Part shown: one piece after another, positions 9,811-19,028 of the stretch
Position numbering within the stretch: the stretch's first letter is position 1
Layout of the letters: the number at the start of each line of letters is the position of its first letter
Assembly (NCBI RefSeq): GCF_003344925.1
Contig: NZ_CP031188.1
Coordinates: forward strand, 366,001-430,000
DNA from: Flavobacterium arcticum
GTDB taxonomy: Bacteria; Bacteroidota; Bacteroidia; Flavobacteriales; Flavobacteriaceae
DNA: 64,000 nucleotides
Direction: 5' to 3'
Made by a program: the position numbers and the translations under genes
The notes under the pieces: generated by a model
The model's input: the letters and a program-made list of their open reading frames with translations, nothing else
What the model was told of the DNA's origin: nothing
Databases searched by the model: none

Positions 9811-9852
9811 AAAACAAAGGCAGTTTACTTATAAGTAAACTGCCTTTGTTTT
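9811..9852. terminator. Strong bidirectional terminator hairpin
   Basis: A perfect 20-bp inverted repeat (arms 9811-9830 and 9833-9852; AAAACAAAGGCAGTTTACTT on the left arm) with only AT between the arms. A-tract and T-tract flanks make it usable in both directions. It separates the convergent NTF2-like and TPM genes. Confidence 0.9.
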
Positions 9853-9876
9853 ATATATGTTTGTTATTATACTAAA

Positions 9877-10668
9877 TTACCAGCTTCCGCCTGCTCCACC
9901 GCCGCCAAAACCGCCGCCGCCGAAGCCTCCTCCGAAACCGCCGCCGCCAAAGCCGCCACCGCCTCTAGAATGACCGCCAAAACCACCACTACTACCTAGA
10001 CTACTTAGTATAAGAATATCAGCAAGTGTAGAGCCTCCTCCTCTTCCGCCACGACCACCGCCGCCACGTTTAGAAATAGATGATATAATAAATATGATAA
10101 GAATAATAAAAAATACTATTGCCCCAAAAGGGAAACCTTTATCCTTCTTTCTTTCGCCTTTATACTCGCCCTGCATTACCTTCATTATAGCAGTAGTTCC
10201 CTTATCTATACCTGCATAATAATCTCCAGCTTTAAACCCAGGCTTAATATCATTTTCAATAATAAGTTTAGAAACAGCATCAGTCATAAGATGCTCAGTC
10301 CCTTTACCCGTAGTTATAAACATATTCCTATCGTCTACAGCAATAAGCAATAATATCCCATTATCTTTACCTTCTTGCCCTATACCCCAAGTATCTGCTA
10401 TATCAAAAGCATACTTCCATGTAGCTTCGCCTCCTGTAGTTTTTACAGCTACTACAACTATTTGAGTAGAAGTAGTATCGGCATAGTTAATCAGCTTTTG
10501 TTCTATCGCCTTTTTTTCGCTTTCATTTAAGATATTAGTACCATAATCGTAATAACTGGTTTGCTCAGATGGCTTTTCAGGAATATTTACCGTTTGCCCT
10601 AATGCTGAAAAACAAACGAATAATAATGATAGTAATAAATACTGCTGTATATTTTTTATTTTTTTCAT
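9877..10668 (-). CDS. TPM-domain protein with Gly-rich tail (YgcG-like)
   Basis: A 263-residue envelope protein: signal peptide to residue ~24 (LLSLLFVCFSALGQ), TPM (TLP18.3/Psb32/MOLO-1) domain at ~35-165 (YDYGTNILNESEKKAIEQKL, NGILLLIAVDDRNMFITTG), a membrane segment at ~177-197, and a Gly/Ser/Phe-rich low-complexity tail (repeated GGGFGGG) ending SW. This is the last gene of a five-gene leftward operon. TPM proteins pair with LemA in many bacteria and the pairing is conserved, but the molecular role is unclear. The Gly-rich tail causes the local GC-rich stretch at 9885-10075; it is not foreign DNA. Confidence 0.88.
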   Translation of the reverse strand: MKKIKNIQQYLLLSLLFVCFSALGQTVNIPEKPSEQTSYYDYGTNILNESEKKAIEQKLINYADTTSTQIVVVAVKTTGGEATWKYAFDIADTWGIGQEGKDNGILLLIAVDDRNMFITTGKGTEHLMTDAVSKLIIENDIKPGFKAGDYYAGIDKGTTAIMKVMQGEYKGERKKDKGFPFGAIVFFIILIIFIISSISKRGGGGRGGRGGGSTLADILILSSLGSSGGFGGHSRGGGGFGGGGFGGGFGGGGFGGGGAGGSW

Positions 10669-11109
10669 TTAGCTTTTAGAAATTTCATCTGGTAATTCGT
10701 TTACATCACCTTCATTATCATACGGAAAATATTTTTTCAATCGCTCTCCTGCTTTTAGTATACCATTTACAAGTCCATCTTTAAACTTACCTGTTTTAAA
10801 CTGAGAAATCACAGCATCTTTAGTACTATTCCAAAAACCATCTTCTACAACTTTATCAATGCCCTCGTCGCCAACAATAGCAAAAGTTTTGTCGGTAACA
10901 CCTACATAAAACAACACTCCATTACGAGCAGCAGTTTTATCCATTTCTAAAAGTTGAAAAACCTCCTGAGCTCTTTCGAGTGGAGGTTTTTCGGTATGGT
11001 TTTCAATATGTACTCTTATCTCTCCCGAGGTATTCGTCTCGGCAGTAGCAATAGCTGCTACTACTTCTTTTTCTTCTTGGGGAGTTAAAAATTCTTTGTT
11101 TTTTGACAT
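10669..11109 (-). CDS. Second TPM-domain protein, no signal peptide
   Basis: A 146-residue protein with a single TPM domain (LTPQEEKEVVAAIATAETNTSGEIRVHIE, NGVLFYVGVTDKTFAIVGDEGI). It lacks a signal peptide and membrane segment, so it is probably cytosolic, unlike the exported TPM protein directly downstream (its stop abuts that start). It lies 3 nt after lemA. Two TPM proteins next to LemA is a recurrent Bacteroidota arrangement as far as I recall; a shared envelope function is inferred. Confidence 0.87.
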   Translation of the reverse strand: MSKNKEFLTPQEEKEVVAAIATAETNTSGEIRVHIENHTEKPPLERAQEVFQLLEMDKTAARNGVLFYVGVTDKTFAIVGDEGIDKVVEDGFWNSTKDAVISQFKTGKFKDGLVNGILKAGERLKKYFPYDNEGDVNELPDEISKS

Positions 11110-11112
11110 ATC

Positions 11113-11706
11113 TTAGTTAAAATCAAATTTTACTTCTGGTGCTTTCTCTGCACCTTCATCTGCTTTAAAACGTGCCATATCTTCGAAACCAAAAATACTA
11201 GCAAAAATTACCGTAGGAAAAGTATGTTTCTTCTTGTCATACTTATTTACAGCTTCGTTATAACGATCACGCGCTACATTTATTCTGTTCTCTGTACCTT
11301 CAATTTGCGATTGCAGTGCAAGGAAGTTTTGGTTTGCTTTAAGGTCTGGATAACGCTCTACTGTTACCAATAATCTTGATAATGCGCTCGACACATTACC
11401 TTGCGCCTGTTGAAACTGCGCTAATTGTTCTGGGGTAATATTAGTAGGATCTATATTTACAGAAGTTGCTTTAGATCGTGCTTCTATAACATCAGTAAGT
11501 GTACCTCTTTCAAAATCAGCAGCTCCTTTTACAGTATTTACAAGATTGCCAATAAGGTCGTTTCTGCGTTGGTAGCTACTCTCTACATCTGCCCATGCTG
11601 TTTTAGCATCAGCTCGCACCCCTACTAATCCGTTATAGGATGATACTGACCAAATAAGGAGAATTACAATAATTACTACGGGAATGATCCATTTTTTCAT
11701 ATTCAT
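11113..11706 (-). CDS. lemA: LemA family protein
   Basis: At 197 residues it has the typical LemA layout: a short cytosolic N-terminus, one membrane segment (residues ~5-23, WIIPVVIIVILLIWSVSSYNGLV), then a coiled helical domain with the family sequence SYQRRNDLIGNLVNTVKGAADFERGTL (shown in parts: YQRRNDLIGNLVNTVKG) and NVARDRYNEAV. The topology is outside/periplasmic for the helical part. It lies between the merR-like gene and two TPM genes in one operon. Biochemical function of LemA is not established. Confidence 0.93.
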   Translation of the reverse strand: MNMKKWIIPVVIIVILLIWSVSSYNGLVGVRADAKTAWADVESSYQRRNDLIGNLVNTVKGAADFERGTLTDVIEARSKATSVNIDPTNITPEQLAQFQQAQGNVSSALSRLLVTVERYPDLKANQNFLALQSQIEGTENRINVARDRYNEAVNKYDKKKHTFPTVIFASIFGFEDMARFKADEGAEKAPEVKFDFN

Positions 11707-11714
11707 TTGTCTTT

Positions 11715-12044
11715 TTAAAGTTCGTTTTTAATATTGATTAATGTTGTTTTTACAGTTTCTAATTTACGAATTATCTCGAATTTATCCATTGTTTTCTTTT
11801 GTCCTTCTTTCAGGTGCACTTTGGCACCTTCTAGTGTAAAACCGCGCTCTTTTACTAAATGATATATTAACTGTAAATTTTTCACATCATCTGGTGTAAA
11901 CATCCTGTTACCCTTAGCATTCTTCTTTGGTTTAAGAATATCAAACTCTTTATCCCAAAAACGAATGAGCGAAGCATTTACATCAAATGCTTTTGCGAGT
12001 TCGCCTATACTATAATATCGTTTTTCAGGAAGGTCTAAATGCAT
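11715..12044 (-). CDS. MerR family transcriptional regulator
   Basis: A 109-residue single-domain MerR protein: winged HTH at residues ~9-75 (YYSIGELAKAFDVNASLIRFWDKEF, then PKKNAKGNRMFTPDDV) and a short helical tail. No metal-binding Cys or effector domain is visible. The ATG overlaps the last nucleotide of the M23 peptidase stop codon, so the two are translationally coupled. Such a minimal MerR next to an LytM peptidase and LemA is conserved in Flavobacteriia by my recollection; it may regulate its own operon, which is an inference. Confidence 0.9.
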   Translation of the reverse strand: MHLDLPEKRYYSIGELAKAFDVNASLIRFWDKEFDILKPKKNAKGNRMFTPDDVKNLQLIYHLVKERGFTLEGAKVHLKEGQKKTMDKFEIIRKLETVKTTLINIKNEL

Positions 12045-13021
12045 TAGTCTAGCGATTGGTTTTCTTGGTTAGCTAATTTAGAAATTAAAACATATTCTTT
12101 AGCCGAAATAGTACCATAATAAAAATTAATAGGATTAATCGCCTTTCCGCCTTTATGCACTTCATAATGTAAGTGCGGCGCTTCCGATCTTCCTGTACTA
12201 CCTACATAGCCTATAATATCGCCACGCTTTACCTTTTGCCCTACTCTTGCTTTATATTTACTAAGGTGAGCATATAGTGTTTCGTAGCCATAACCGTGTT
12301 TTATTACTATATGATTACCATAACCAGAGGCTCTATTGTCGGCTCGTCTTACTACACCATCACCTGTAGCATAAATAGGCGTTCCTGTTTTAGCAGAGAA
12401 GTCCATCCCAGCATGAAATTTACGTATTTTAGTAAATGGGTCACTCCTATACCCAAAACCTGACGCTACGTGACGTAAATCTTCATTCTTTACGGGCTGT
12501 ATTGCTGGTATAGCTGCAAGTAATTTTTCTTTATCTTTTGCTAGTTTAGCGATTTCGCCAAGCGATTTAGACTGTACTACAAGCTCTTTAGATATTACAT
12601 CGAGTCGTTTTGTAGTAGTAATAATTATATCAGAATTATTGTAACCTTCCAGTTCTTTATAACGGTTTATCCCACCAAACCCTGCTTTACGCTGCTCTTC
12701 GGGTATGGGAGATGTATTAAAGTAGGTGCGATATAAGTTGTTGTCACGCTCTGCTATACTTGCCAGCACCTCATCTACTTGATCCATCTTACGATTTAAT
12801 GACTCATAGCGTATTCTTAAATTTTCAATTTCGCGCGCCTGTAGTTTATCTTTAGGAGTTTCGAAAAAAGGGGTATTAAGCAATACTATAAAACACAAGA
12901 AACCAAACAAAGCAGAGGCTACCAAAAACAAAAGCATAAAGCCAATTTTCTTGCCCTTTTTAGCCTTTATTTTATGATAGGCAAGTGTTTCTGAATCGTA
13001 ATAATATTTTACCTTCGACAT
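12044..13021 (-). CDS. M23 (LytM-type) family peptidase
   Basis: A 325-residue membrane-anchored periplasmic protein. A membrane segment is at ~28-50 (IGFMLLFLVASALFGFLCF), followed by a coiled region (EIENLRIRYESLNRKMDQVDE) and a C-terminal LytM domain (~190-300) with both zinc motifs: HAGMDFSAKTGTPIYATGDG (zinc His) and HLHYEVH. With these ligands present it is probably an active DD- or LD-endopeptidase that cuts peptidoglycan cross-links. It is the first gene of the M23-merR-lemA-TPM-TPM operon, with a promoter-like element at 13087-13094. Confidence 0.92.
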   Translation of the reverse strand: MSKVKYYYDSETLAYHKIKAKKGKKIGFMLLFLVASALFGFLCFIVLLNTPFFETPKDKLQAREIENLRIRYESLNRKMDQVDEVLASIAERDNNLYRTYFNTSPIPEEQRKAGFGGINRYKELEGYNNSDIIITTTKRLDVISKELVVQSKSLGEIAKLAKDKEKLLAAIPAIQPVKNEDLRHVASGFGYRSDPFTKIRKFHAGMDFSAKTGTPIYATGDGVVRRADNRASGYGNHIVIKHGYGYETLYAHLSKYKARVGQKVKRGDIIGYVGSTGRSEAPHLHYEVHKGGKAINPINFYYGTISAKEYVLISKLANQENQSLD

Positions 13022-13086
13022 ATTGCTAATTTATTCTATTTTTGCACTATATACAGTTGCCTGTAGAGCGAAAACTAATAGACGTA

Positions 13087-13094
13087 CAAAGTTA
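13087..13094 (-). promoter_or_regulatory. Putative -7 element for the M23/lemA operon (TAACTTTG)
   Basis: Read on the minus strand the bases are TAACTTTG, a match to TAnnTTTG, 66 nt before the M23 start. A small inverted repeat GTTAC-N8-GTAAC at 13101-13118 lies just upstream of it and could be an operator, but this is weak. Confidence 0.5.
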
Positions 13095-13185
13095 GTGATT
13101 GTTACGGTTTTTTGTAACTTTTTTTCAGTTTTAAGACTTTCAGGCACGTTTAATATTGACAAAATAAATAAAATCATACCCTAAT

Positions 13186-15813
13186 ATGAAATCTCGGGAT
13201 ATAAGGAAACAGTTTTTAGATTTTTTTGAAGCAAAAGGACATTTAATAGTCCCATCGGCACCTATAGTAACCAAAGACGATCCTACGCTTATGTTCAACA
13301 ACTCGGGCATGGCGCAGTTTAAAGAGTACTTTTTAGGCAATGCCATACCTAAAAGCAACCGTATAACCGACACTCAAAAATGCCTTCGCGTTTCGGGTAA
13401 GCACAATGACTTAGAAGATGTAGGTTTTGACACCTACCATCACACTATGTTCGAAATGCTTGGTAACTGGAGTTTTGGCGATTACTTTAAAAAAGATGCT
13501 ATCAACTGGGCTTGGGAACTACTTACAGAAGTATATAAAATACCAAAAGATATCTTATATGTAACCGTATTTGAAGGCAGCAAAGAAGACAATGTGCCTT
13601 TTGACCAAGAGGCTTATGATATATGGAAAGAACTGATAGATGAAGACCGTATATTAATGGGTAACAAAAAAGATAACTTTTGGGAAATGGGCGAGCAAGG
13701 GCCTTGCGGACCTTGCTCGGAAATTCATGTGGATATCCGTTCTGCTGAGGAAAAAGCGGAAGTTGCAGGTAAAGACTTGATAAACGAAGATCACCCACAA
13801 GTAGTAGAGATTTGGAATAACGTATTTATGGAATTTAACCGTAAAGCTGACAAATCGTTAGAAAAATTACCTTCGCAACACGTAGATACCGGTATGGGCT
13901 TTGAAAGACTTTGTATGGTATTACAAAACGTGCAGTCTAATTACGACACTGATGTATTTACACCGCTAATCCAAAAAGTAGAACAACTTACGGGTAAAAA
14001 ATATACCGTTAAAGCTAGTAATGACACCGAGGAGAAAACCAATATCGCGATACGTGTAATTGTAGATCACGTTCGTGCAGTGGCTTTTGCTATTGCCGAT
14101 GGTCAGTTACCAAGTAATACAGGAGCGGGATATGTTATTCGTAGAATATTAAGACGTGCCATTCGTTATGGTTTTACTTTCCTTGACAAGAAAGAGCCTT
14201 TTATCAATGAACTTGTAGCAATACTAAGCGAGCAAATGGGCGAATTTTTCCCAGAAATAAAATCGCAGCAGGGCTTGGTTACTAATGTCATTAAAGAAGA
14301 AGAGGCTTCTTTCCTTCGTACACTAGATCAAGGGTTGCAATTACTTGAAAATGTAGTTTCTGAAACTAAAGGTAAAGAAGTATCAGGAGCTAAAGTATTC
14401 GAATTATATGATACTTTCGGTTTCCCTGAAGACCTTACAGCCTTAATCTTGAAAGAAAAAGGGTTCAGTTATAACAAGGTAGAGTTTGATGCTGAACTGA
14501 AAAAACAAAAAGATCGTTCGCGTGCTGCTAGTCAAGTAGCTGCTGGCGATTGGAATATAATTATAGAAGGAAATACTGAAACTTTTGTAGGATATGACCA
14601 ACTAGAAAACGATGTAAAAATCACTCGTTTTAGAAAGGTCGAGTCTAAAAAAGATGGTACACTATACCAAATCGTTTTAGACAACACGCCATTCTATCCC
14701 GAAGGTGGAGGACAAGTTGGCGATAAAGGGACATTAACCTCAGCGAATGAAACTATTGAGGTACTAGACACCAAAAAGGAAAACAATCTTATACTACATA
14801 TTACTAAAAAATCACCTGAAAATACAGGAGCAACATTTACAGCAAAAGTAAATGAAAAGCTAAGGAGCGATTCGGCAAGTAACCACTCCGCTACCCACCT
14901 ACTGCACTTAGCATTACGCACTATTTTGGGTACACACGTAGAGCAAAAAGGTTCATTAGTTAGTCCTAACTACCTGCGTTTTGATTTTTCACATTTCTCT
15001 AAAGTTACCGATGAGGAATTACAGCAAGTAGAAGACTTTGTAAACGCAAGAATACAAGAACAATTACCATTAGTAGAACGTAGGAGCATTCCTTTCGCTC
15101 AGGCTATAGAGGAAGGTGCTATGGCACTATTTGGCGAGAAATATGGCGATAATGTACGTGCAATAAAATTTGGCGAAAGCATGGAGCTTTGTGGTGGTAT
15201 TCATGTAACGAATACTGCTGATATATGGTACTTTAAAATTGTAAACGAAGGAGCTGTTGCAGCAGGCATACGCCGTATAGAAGCAATTACAAATGAAGCA
15301 GTAAAAACCTATTTTGCTAATCAAGAAAAAACACTTGCAGAGGTAAAATCGGCACTTAAAAATCCACAAGATACACTAAAAGCTGTAGCATCTTTACAAG
15401 ATGAAAATGCAAAGCTTAAAAAACAAGTGGAAGCATTATTAAAAGACAAAGCTAAGAACCTAAAAGGGGAACTAGCAGGAGATATTGAAGAGATAAACGG
15501 TATAAAATTCCTTGCAAAACAAGTAGATCTTGATGCTACAGGCGCAAAAGATTTAGCTTATGAGTTGGGTAATTTAGGTGACAATTTATTTTTGGTACTT
15601 GCCACAGCACAAGATAACAAACCAATGCTTACATGCTACATATCTAAAGAGCTGGTTGCCGAAAGAGGACTCAATGCTGGGCAGGTGGTACGCGAACTAG
15701 GTAAACACATTCAGGGAGGCGGTGGCGGACAGCCATTTTTTGCTACAGCTGGCGGAAAAAATGTAAGCGGTATAAACGAAGCATTAGCAGCAGCTAAAAA
15801 CTATATACAATAA
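13186..15813 (+). CDS. alaS: Alanyl-tRNA synthetase
   Basis: A full-length class IIc synthetase of 875 residues that charges tRNA-Ala. N-terminal catalytic core: [47 protein letters not shown]. The editing domain carries the zinc-binding HSATHLLH and CGGIHV motifs. A coiled C-terminal segment leads to a DHHA1 domain ([17 protein letters not shown]). All expected parts are present. It is followed after one nucleotide by the GSCFA gene and probably co-transcribed with it. Confidence 0.98.
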   Translation: MKSRDIRKQFLDFFEAKGHLIVPSAPIVTKDDPTLMFNNSGMAQFKEYFLGNAIPKSNRITDTQKCLRVSGKHNDLEDVGFDTYHHTMFEMLGNWSFGDYFKKDAINWAWELLTEVYKIPKDILYVTVFEGSKEDNVPFDQEAYDIWKELIDEDRILMGNKKDNFWEMGEQGPCGPCSEIHVDIRSAEEKAEVAGKDLINEDHPQVVEIWNNVFMEFNRKADKSLEKLPSQHVDTGMGFERLCMVLQNVQSNYDTDVFTPLIQKVEQLTGKKYTVKASNDTEEKTNIAIRVIVDHVRAVAFAIADGQLPSNTGAGYVIRRILRRAIRYGFTFLDKKEPFINELVAILSEQMGEFFPEIKSQQGLVTNVIKEEEASFLRTLDQGLQLLENVVSETKGKEVSGAKVFELYDTFGFPEDLTALILKEKGFSYNKVEFDAELKKQKDRSRAASQVAAGDWNIIIEGNTETFVGYDQLENDVKITRFRKVESKKDGTLYQIVLDNTPFYPEGGGQVGDKGTLTSANETIEVLDTKKENNLILHITKKSPENTGATFTAKVNEKLRSDSASNHSATHLLHLALRTILGTHVEQKGSLVSPNYLRFDFSHFSKVTDEELQQVEDFVNARIQEQLPLVERRSIPFAQAIEEGAMALFGEKYGDNVRAIKFGESMELCGGIHVTNTADIWYFKIVNEGAVAAGIRRIEAITNEAVKTYFANQEKTLAEVKSALKNPQDTLKAVASLQDENAKLKKQVEALLKDKAKNLKGELAGDIEEINGIKFLAKQVDLDATGAKDLAYELGNLGDNLFLVLATAQDNKPMLTCYISKELVAERGLNAGQVVRELGKHIQGGGGGQPFFATAGGKNVSGINEALAAAKNYIQ

Positions 15814-15814
15814 A

Positions 15815-16771
15815 ATGCAATTTAGAACCCAAATACCTATCAAGAAAAGTAATCGACCCATTGATTATAACTCTCAGGTAGTGTCTTTGGGTTCTTGCTT
15901 TGCAGTAAACATGGGAGAAAAGCTGAATTATTTTAAATTCAGGAATACTATTAACCCTTTCGGTATATTGTTTCATCCGTTAGCTATCGAAAAGTTTATT
16001 AGCTATGGTATACAGCAAAAGCAATTTACTGAAACGGATATTTTTTACCACAATGAGCGTTGGCATTGTTTTGATGCGCATAGCGACCTGAGTGATCCTG
16101 ATAAAGATAAGCTTCTTGATAACCTAAACGCTGCTGTTACCAATACAGGTACAGCATTACTACAAGCCTCACACCTCATCATTACACTGGGTACAGCTTG
16201 GGTATATAGCCATAATCAGTCTGGAAATATTGTAGCCAACTGTCACAAAGTACCGCAAAAAGAGTTTAGAAAAGAGTTATTATCTATTACTATTATACAA
16301 CAAAGCTTACAACGCATTATAAATATGCTACAGGAAGTAAACCCCAAGTTGCAATTTACATTTACCGTTTCTCCTGTTCGTCATAGTAAAGATGGTTTTA
16401 TCGAAAACCAATGGAGTAAAGCAAACCTTATAGCTGCTTTGCATGAAGCCCTGAATACTGAAAACTACAAACTAAATACTGGCTACTTCCCTTCGTATGA
16501 AATTATGATGGACGAATTGCGGGACTATAGGTTTTATGCACCTGATATGATTCACCCTAATAACGTAGCGATAGATTATATTTGGGAACGCTTTACCGAA
16601 ACATATATCGCAGAGAATGCTTATCCTACAATGAAAGAGGTTAACGCCATACAAAAAGGATTAAACCATCGTTCTTTTAACTCCGAAGCTGAACAACACA
16701 AAAAGTTTTTGGAAAAACTACAACAACGTATTAATAAATTGCAAGCTCAGTATCCTTACATCACGTTCTAA
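15815..16771 (+). CDS. GSCFA domain-containing protein
   Basis: A 318-residue protein whose N-terminal region contains the family signature (VVSLGSCFAVNMGEKL), with HPLAIEKFI, TLGTAWVY, FTVSPVRH and DMIHPNNVAIDYIW downstream. The GSCFA family has the blocks of an SGNH/GDSL-like hydrolase (Ser near SCFA, DxxHP near the end). Its substrate is unknown. It starts one nucleotide after alaS, and this alaS-GSCFA pairing recurs in Bacteroidota as I recall. No signal peptide is obvious. Confidence 0.9.
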   Translation: MQFRTQIPIKKSNRPIDYNSQVVSLGSCFAVNMGEKLNYFKFRNTINPFGILFHPLAIEKFISYGIQQKQFTETDIFYHNERWHCFDAHSDLSDPDKDKLLDNLNAAVTNTGTALLQASHLIITLGTAWVYSHNQSGNIVANCHKVPQKEFRKELLSITIIQQSLQRIINMLQEVNPKLQFTFTVSPVRHSKDGFIENQWSKANLIAALHEALNTENYKLNTGYFPSYEIMMDELRDYRFYAPDMIHPNNVAIDYIWERFTETYIAENAYPTMKEVNAIQKGLNHRSFNSEAEQHKKFLEKLQQRINKLQAQYPYITF

Positions 16772-16790
16772 TATGTTTTTTAAAAAAATA

Positions 16791-16814
16791 AACTTTCAAT
16801 GTTTATTGAAAGTT
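16791..16814. promoter_or_regulatory. Perfect inverted repeat (operator candidate) before the GbsR/MarR gene
   Basis: AACTTTCAAT (16791-16800), spacer GTTT, ATTGAAAGTT (16805-16814): a perfect 10-bp palindrome. It lies just upstream of the putative -7 element at 16829-16836 and overlaps the -33 region. A second TTTCA-N8-TGAAAGTTT site with identical spacing lies at 17365-17386 before the downstream operon. This supports binding by the local regulator. Confidence 0.75.
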
Positions 16815-16828
16815 TGAAAATATTATTC

Positions 16829-16836
16829 TATCTTTG
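16829..16836 (+). promoter_or_regulatory. Putative -7 element (TATCTTTG) of the regulator gene
   Basis: TATCTTTG fits TAnnTTTG and ends 5 nt before the ATG, so the transcript would be nearly leaderless. The inverted repeat upstream occupies the -33 region, so bound regulator would block polymerase. Confidence 0.6.
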
Positions 16837-16840
16837 AACT

Positions 16841-17347
16841 ATGGAATTCAGCGAAGCAAAAAATAAGTTTATACAAACATGGGGGGCACTTGGCTCGCAA
16901 TGGGGTATTAATAAAACTATGGCACAAATACATGCCTTGCTTATGGTAGCTCCTGATGCACTTTCTATGGAAGACATTATGGACGAATTACAAATATCGC
17001 GTGGTAATGCCAGTATGAATTTACGTGCGCTAATGGACTGGGGTATTGTATTTAAAGAATATAAAGCAGGCGAACGGAAAGAGTTTTTCATTGCAGAAAA
17101 AGACCTTGATGAACTTGCTGTAAAAATAGCACAAGAACGTAGTAAAAGAGAAATCAAACCTGCATTAAGAGTCCTAAAAGATGTGTCTACAGGAGTAAAA
17201 AACGACACATCTGCAGAAGCAAAACATTTTACTGCACAAACCGAAAAATTATATGACTTTGTACTAAAAGCCGACAATATGATAGAGAAAGTTACCGAAA
17301 TGAAAGAGAACTGGATAGGCAGGTTAGTCATGAAAATAATGAAGTAA
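16841..17347 (+). CDS. GbsR/MarR family transcriptional regulator
   Basis: A 168-residue winged-helix protein. The HTH (~30-80) reads MEDIMDELQISRGNASMNLR followed by the wing VFKEYKAGERKEFF. The C-terminal helices probably dimerise. The N-terminus (EFSEAKNKFIQTWGALGSQWGINKTMAQIHALL) is typical of the GbsR subfamily in Bacteroidota. It heads the 17403-20548 unit, and matching inverted-repeat sites lie in front of both transcription units, which supports repression of itself and the operon. The ligand is unknown. Confidence 0.9.
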   Translation: MEFSEAKNKFIQTWGALGSQWGINKTMAQIHALLMVAPDALSMEDIMDELQISRGNASMNLRALMDWGIVFKEYKAGERKEFFIAEKDLDELAVKIAQERSKREIKPALRVLKDVSTGVKNDTSAEAKHFTAQTEKLYDFVLKADNMIEKVTEMKENWIGRLVMKIMK

Positions 17348-17364
17348 AAAAATTTAATTATATA

Positions 17365-17386
17365 TTTCAAATATTACTGAAAGTTT
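17365..17386 (+). promoter_or_regulatory. Second regulator site before the membrane-protein/methyltransferase operon
   Basis: TTTCA (17365-17369), N8, TGAAAGTTT (17378-17386). The half-site and spacing are those of the perfect palindrome at 16791-16814; the left arm is less complete. It ends 17 nt before the ATG of the next gene. Likely the operator through which the local GbsR/MarR protein controls the operon. Confidence 0.65.
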
Positions 17387-17402
17387 AAAATAATCAATAA
17401 AA

Positions 17403-17711
17403 ATGAAAAAACTTAATAATTTCTTTGTTAGCTTTCCTCTCGCTTTAGGACTGTTAGGTTTCTTGTGGGGAGAACTATGGGCAATCGCTATACTTTTTAT
17501 GATGTTAACAGGTTTGGTTCAGGTTCTTACTGCGACAATCTGGCTAACTATAGACAAGGGTTATAAAAGTAAGTTATTAGGAATTTATTGGTTACTTACA
17601 ATATCATTTTTCCTGATGTTGGCATTTACCGAATGGCAATGGATATGGGCTATGCCAACGTTCATTGCAATATATTATACAGTAATACTTAACTACAAAT
17701 TTAAAGAGTAA
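17403..17711 (+). CDS. Small hypothetical membrane protein
   Basis: I do not recognise this 102-residue protein. It is mostly hydrophobic, with about four membrane segments (FFVSFPLALGLLGFLWG, LWAIAILFMMLTGLVQVL, LLGIYWLLTISFFLMLAF, WIWAMPTFIAIYYTVIL). It is the first gene behind the inverted-repeat operator at 17365-17386 and lies 5 nt before the next membrane-protein gene, so it is likely part of that operon. Confidence 0.7.
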   Translation: MKKLNNFFVSFPLALGLLGFLWGELWAIAILFMMLTGLVQVLTATIWLTIDKGYKSKLLGIYWLLTISFFLMLAFTEWQWIWAMPTFIAIYYTVILNYKFKE

Positions 17712-17715
17712 AACT

Positions 17716-18147
17716 ATGAACTTAACTATCCCTAACTACGTCATAATAGCAGGAGGTATTGGTCAGATATTTACTGCACTTATCTACCCTTATATTAGGC
17801 ATCAAGTATTTGATTGGTATAACGATGTAAAGCAACTAAAACCTCTAAACCAAGAAATTGCAAAAACCTATGGTCGCTACATACAAGGGCTCAATTTCAG
17901 CTTTGGTCTCATTGCTTTATGGTTACCCGAAGAACTGAAAAACCAAACACCGCTTGCTGTTGCTTTAACAGGTTTAATTGGAGCATACTGGGTGGGTAAA
18001 GTGGCGACTCAAATAGCATATTATCCCATGTATCAAATACCACAAAAACTACATTTTAAAATAGGTAGCTATTGTATGAATATCCTTTTTATATTCTTTG
18101 CCACAATATATACTTTATTACTATTAAATAATTTAAAAATAATATAA
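17716..18147 (+). CDS. Hypothetical membrane protein
   Basis: A 143-residue protein not assigned to a family. About four membrane segments are visible, starting with PNYVIIAGGIGQIFTALIYP and ending with YCMNILFIFFATIYTLLLL. A polar loop (RHQVFDWYNDVKQLKPLNQE) sits between the first two. It lies 5 nt after one membrane-protein gene and 3 nt before the methyltransferase gene, in the GbsR-controlled operon. No catalytic motif is visible. Confidence 0.7.
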   Translation: MNLTIPNYVIIAGGIGQIFTALIYPYIRHQVFDWYNDVKQLKPLNQEIAKTYGRYIQGLNFSFGLIALWLPEELKNQTPLAVALTGLIGAYWVGKVATQIAYYPMYQIPQKLHFKIGSYCMNILFIFFATIYTLLLLNNLKII

Positions 18148-18149
18148 CC

Positions 18150-19019
18150 ATGGCTACATTACAACGATTATTTAGCGAAACATTACACGAAGATAATAAT
18201 CATAGAACAGCAGAACTTTATAATGAAGCAACAGAAGACTATGAATTTTGGAGTCGCGACTTTAATATGCATTTTGGTTATTATAATCCCTCACGAAACA
18301 ATCCGTTTATGCGCGACACCATGCTAAATGAAATGAACAGGCAAGTGTATAAGCGAATAGGAGATTCAAAATTGATTTGTGACTTAGGTTGTGGTATGGG
18401 TGGCACCATGAAGTATGGACTTGAAAGAAATAAAGAATTACGTGTACTTGGCGTAACGCTATCAGAATTTCAGGCTACAGAAGGTAACAAAAGACTTACT
18501 GGGCTAAATGGTCTCATTCTTAAAGAAGATTACAATAATACTACTTTTTCTGATAATACCTTTGATAGTGCAATGGCGATAGAAAGCTTTTGTCATGCAG
18601 GGCACAGCGAAGCATCTTTTAAAGAAGCTTACAGGATATTGAAAAATGGAGGAAAAATGGTAATAACCGACGCCTTCCTTAAAAAAGAGATAAAAAACTT
18701 GTGCCCAGGTGGTAGTTATTGTTATAAAGGGCTATGTAACGGCTGGAGTCTTGAAAAACTAGGCAATATACCCGAGGTCAAGCGAACACTCGAAAGAATC
18801 GGGTTTAAAGACATTATTATTGAAGATATTTCTTTACGTGTTGCACCTTCTGTATTACATGTTCCCTTTGTTATTTCAGGCTTTTTATTAAAAAAAATCC
18901 TTAAAAATCAAGAAATAGGTAAACAGAGTATCCAAAATCTTAAAGGTTCATTCTACGCTCTGTTATCTGGAATACAAATGAACAATTTCGGATACTATAT
19001 TATTACCTGTACCAAATAA
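18150..19019 (+). CDS. Class I SAM-dependent methyltransferase
   Basis: A 289-residue protein. The SAM-binding motif I is DLGCGMGG at residues 78-85, followed by VLGVTLSEFQ (motif II region), NTFDSAMAIESFCHAG (motif III region) and YRILKNGGKMVITDAF (post-III). The N-terminal FNMHFGYYNPSRN and the hydrophobic C-terminus (ISGFLLKKIL) resemble the sterol/tocopherol and cyclopropane-fatty-acid methyltransferase group, so a lipid or isoprenoid substrate is plausible but unproven. It belongs to the operon behind the GbsR/MarR regulator. Confidence 0.85.
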   Translation: MATLQRLFSETLHEDNNHRTAELYNEATEDYEFWSRDFNMHFGYYNPSRNNPFMRDTMLNEMNRQVYKRIGDSKLICDLGCGMGGTMKYGLERNKELRVLGVTLSEFQATEGNKRLTGLNGLILKEDYNNTTFSDNTFDSAMAIESFCHAGHSEASFKEAYRILKNGGKMVITDAFLKKEIKNLCPGGSYCYKGLCNGWSLEKLGNIPEVKRTLERIGFKDIIIEDISLRVAPSVLHVPFVISGFLLKKILKNQEIGKQSIQNLKGSFYALLSGIQMNNFGYYIITCTK

Positions 19020-19028
19020 ATTATAATC

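Noticed and set aside
9885-10075. GC-rich island suggesting foreign DNA
   Set aside because: It is explained by Gly codons in the tail of the TPM-domain protein.
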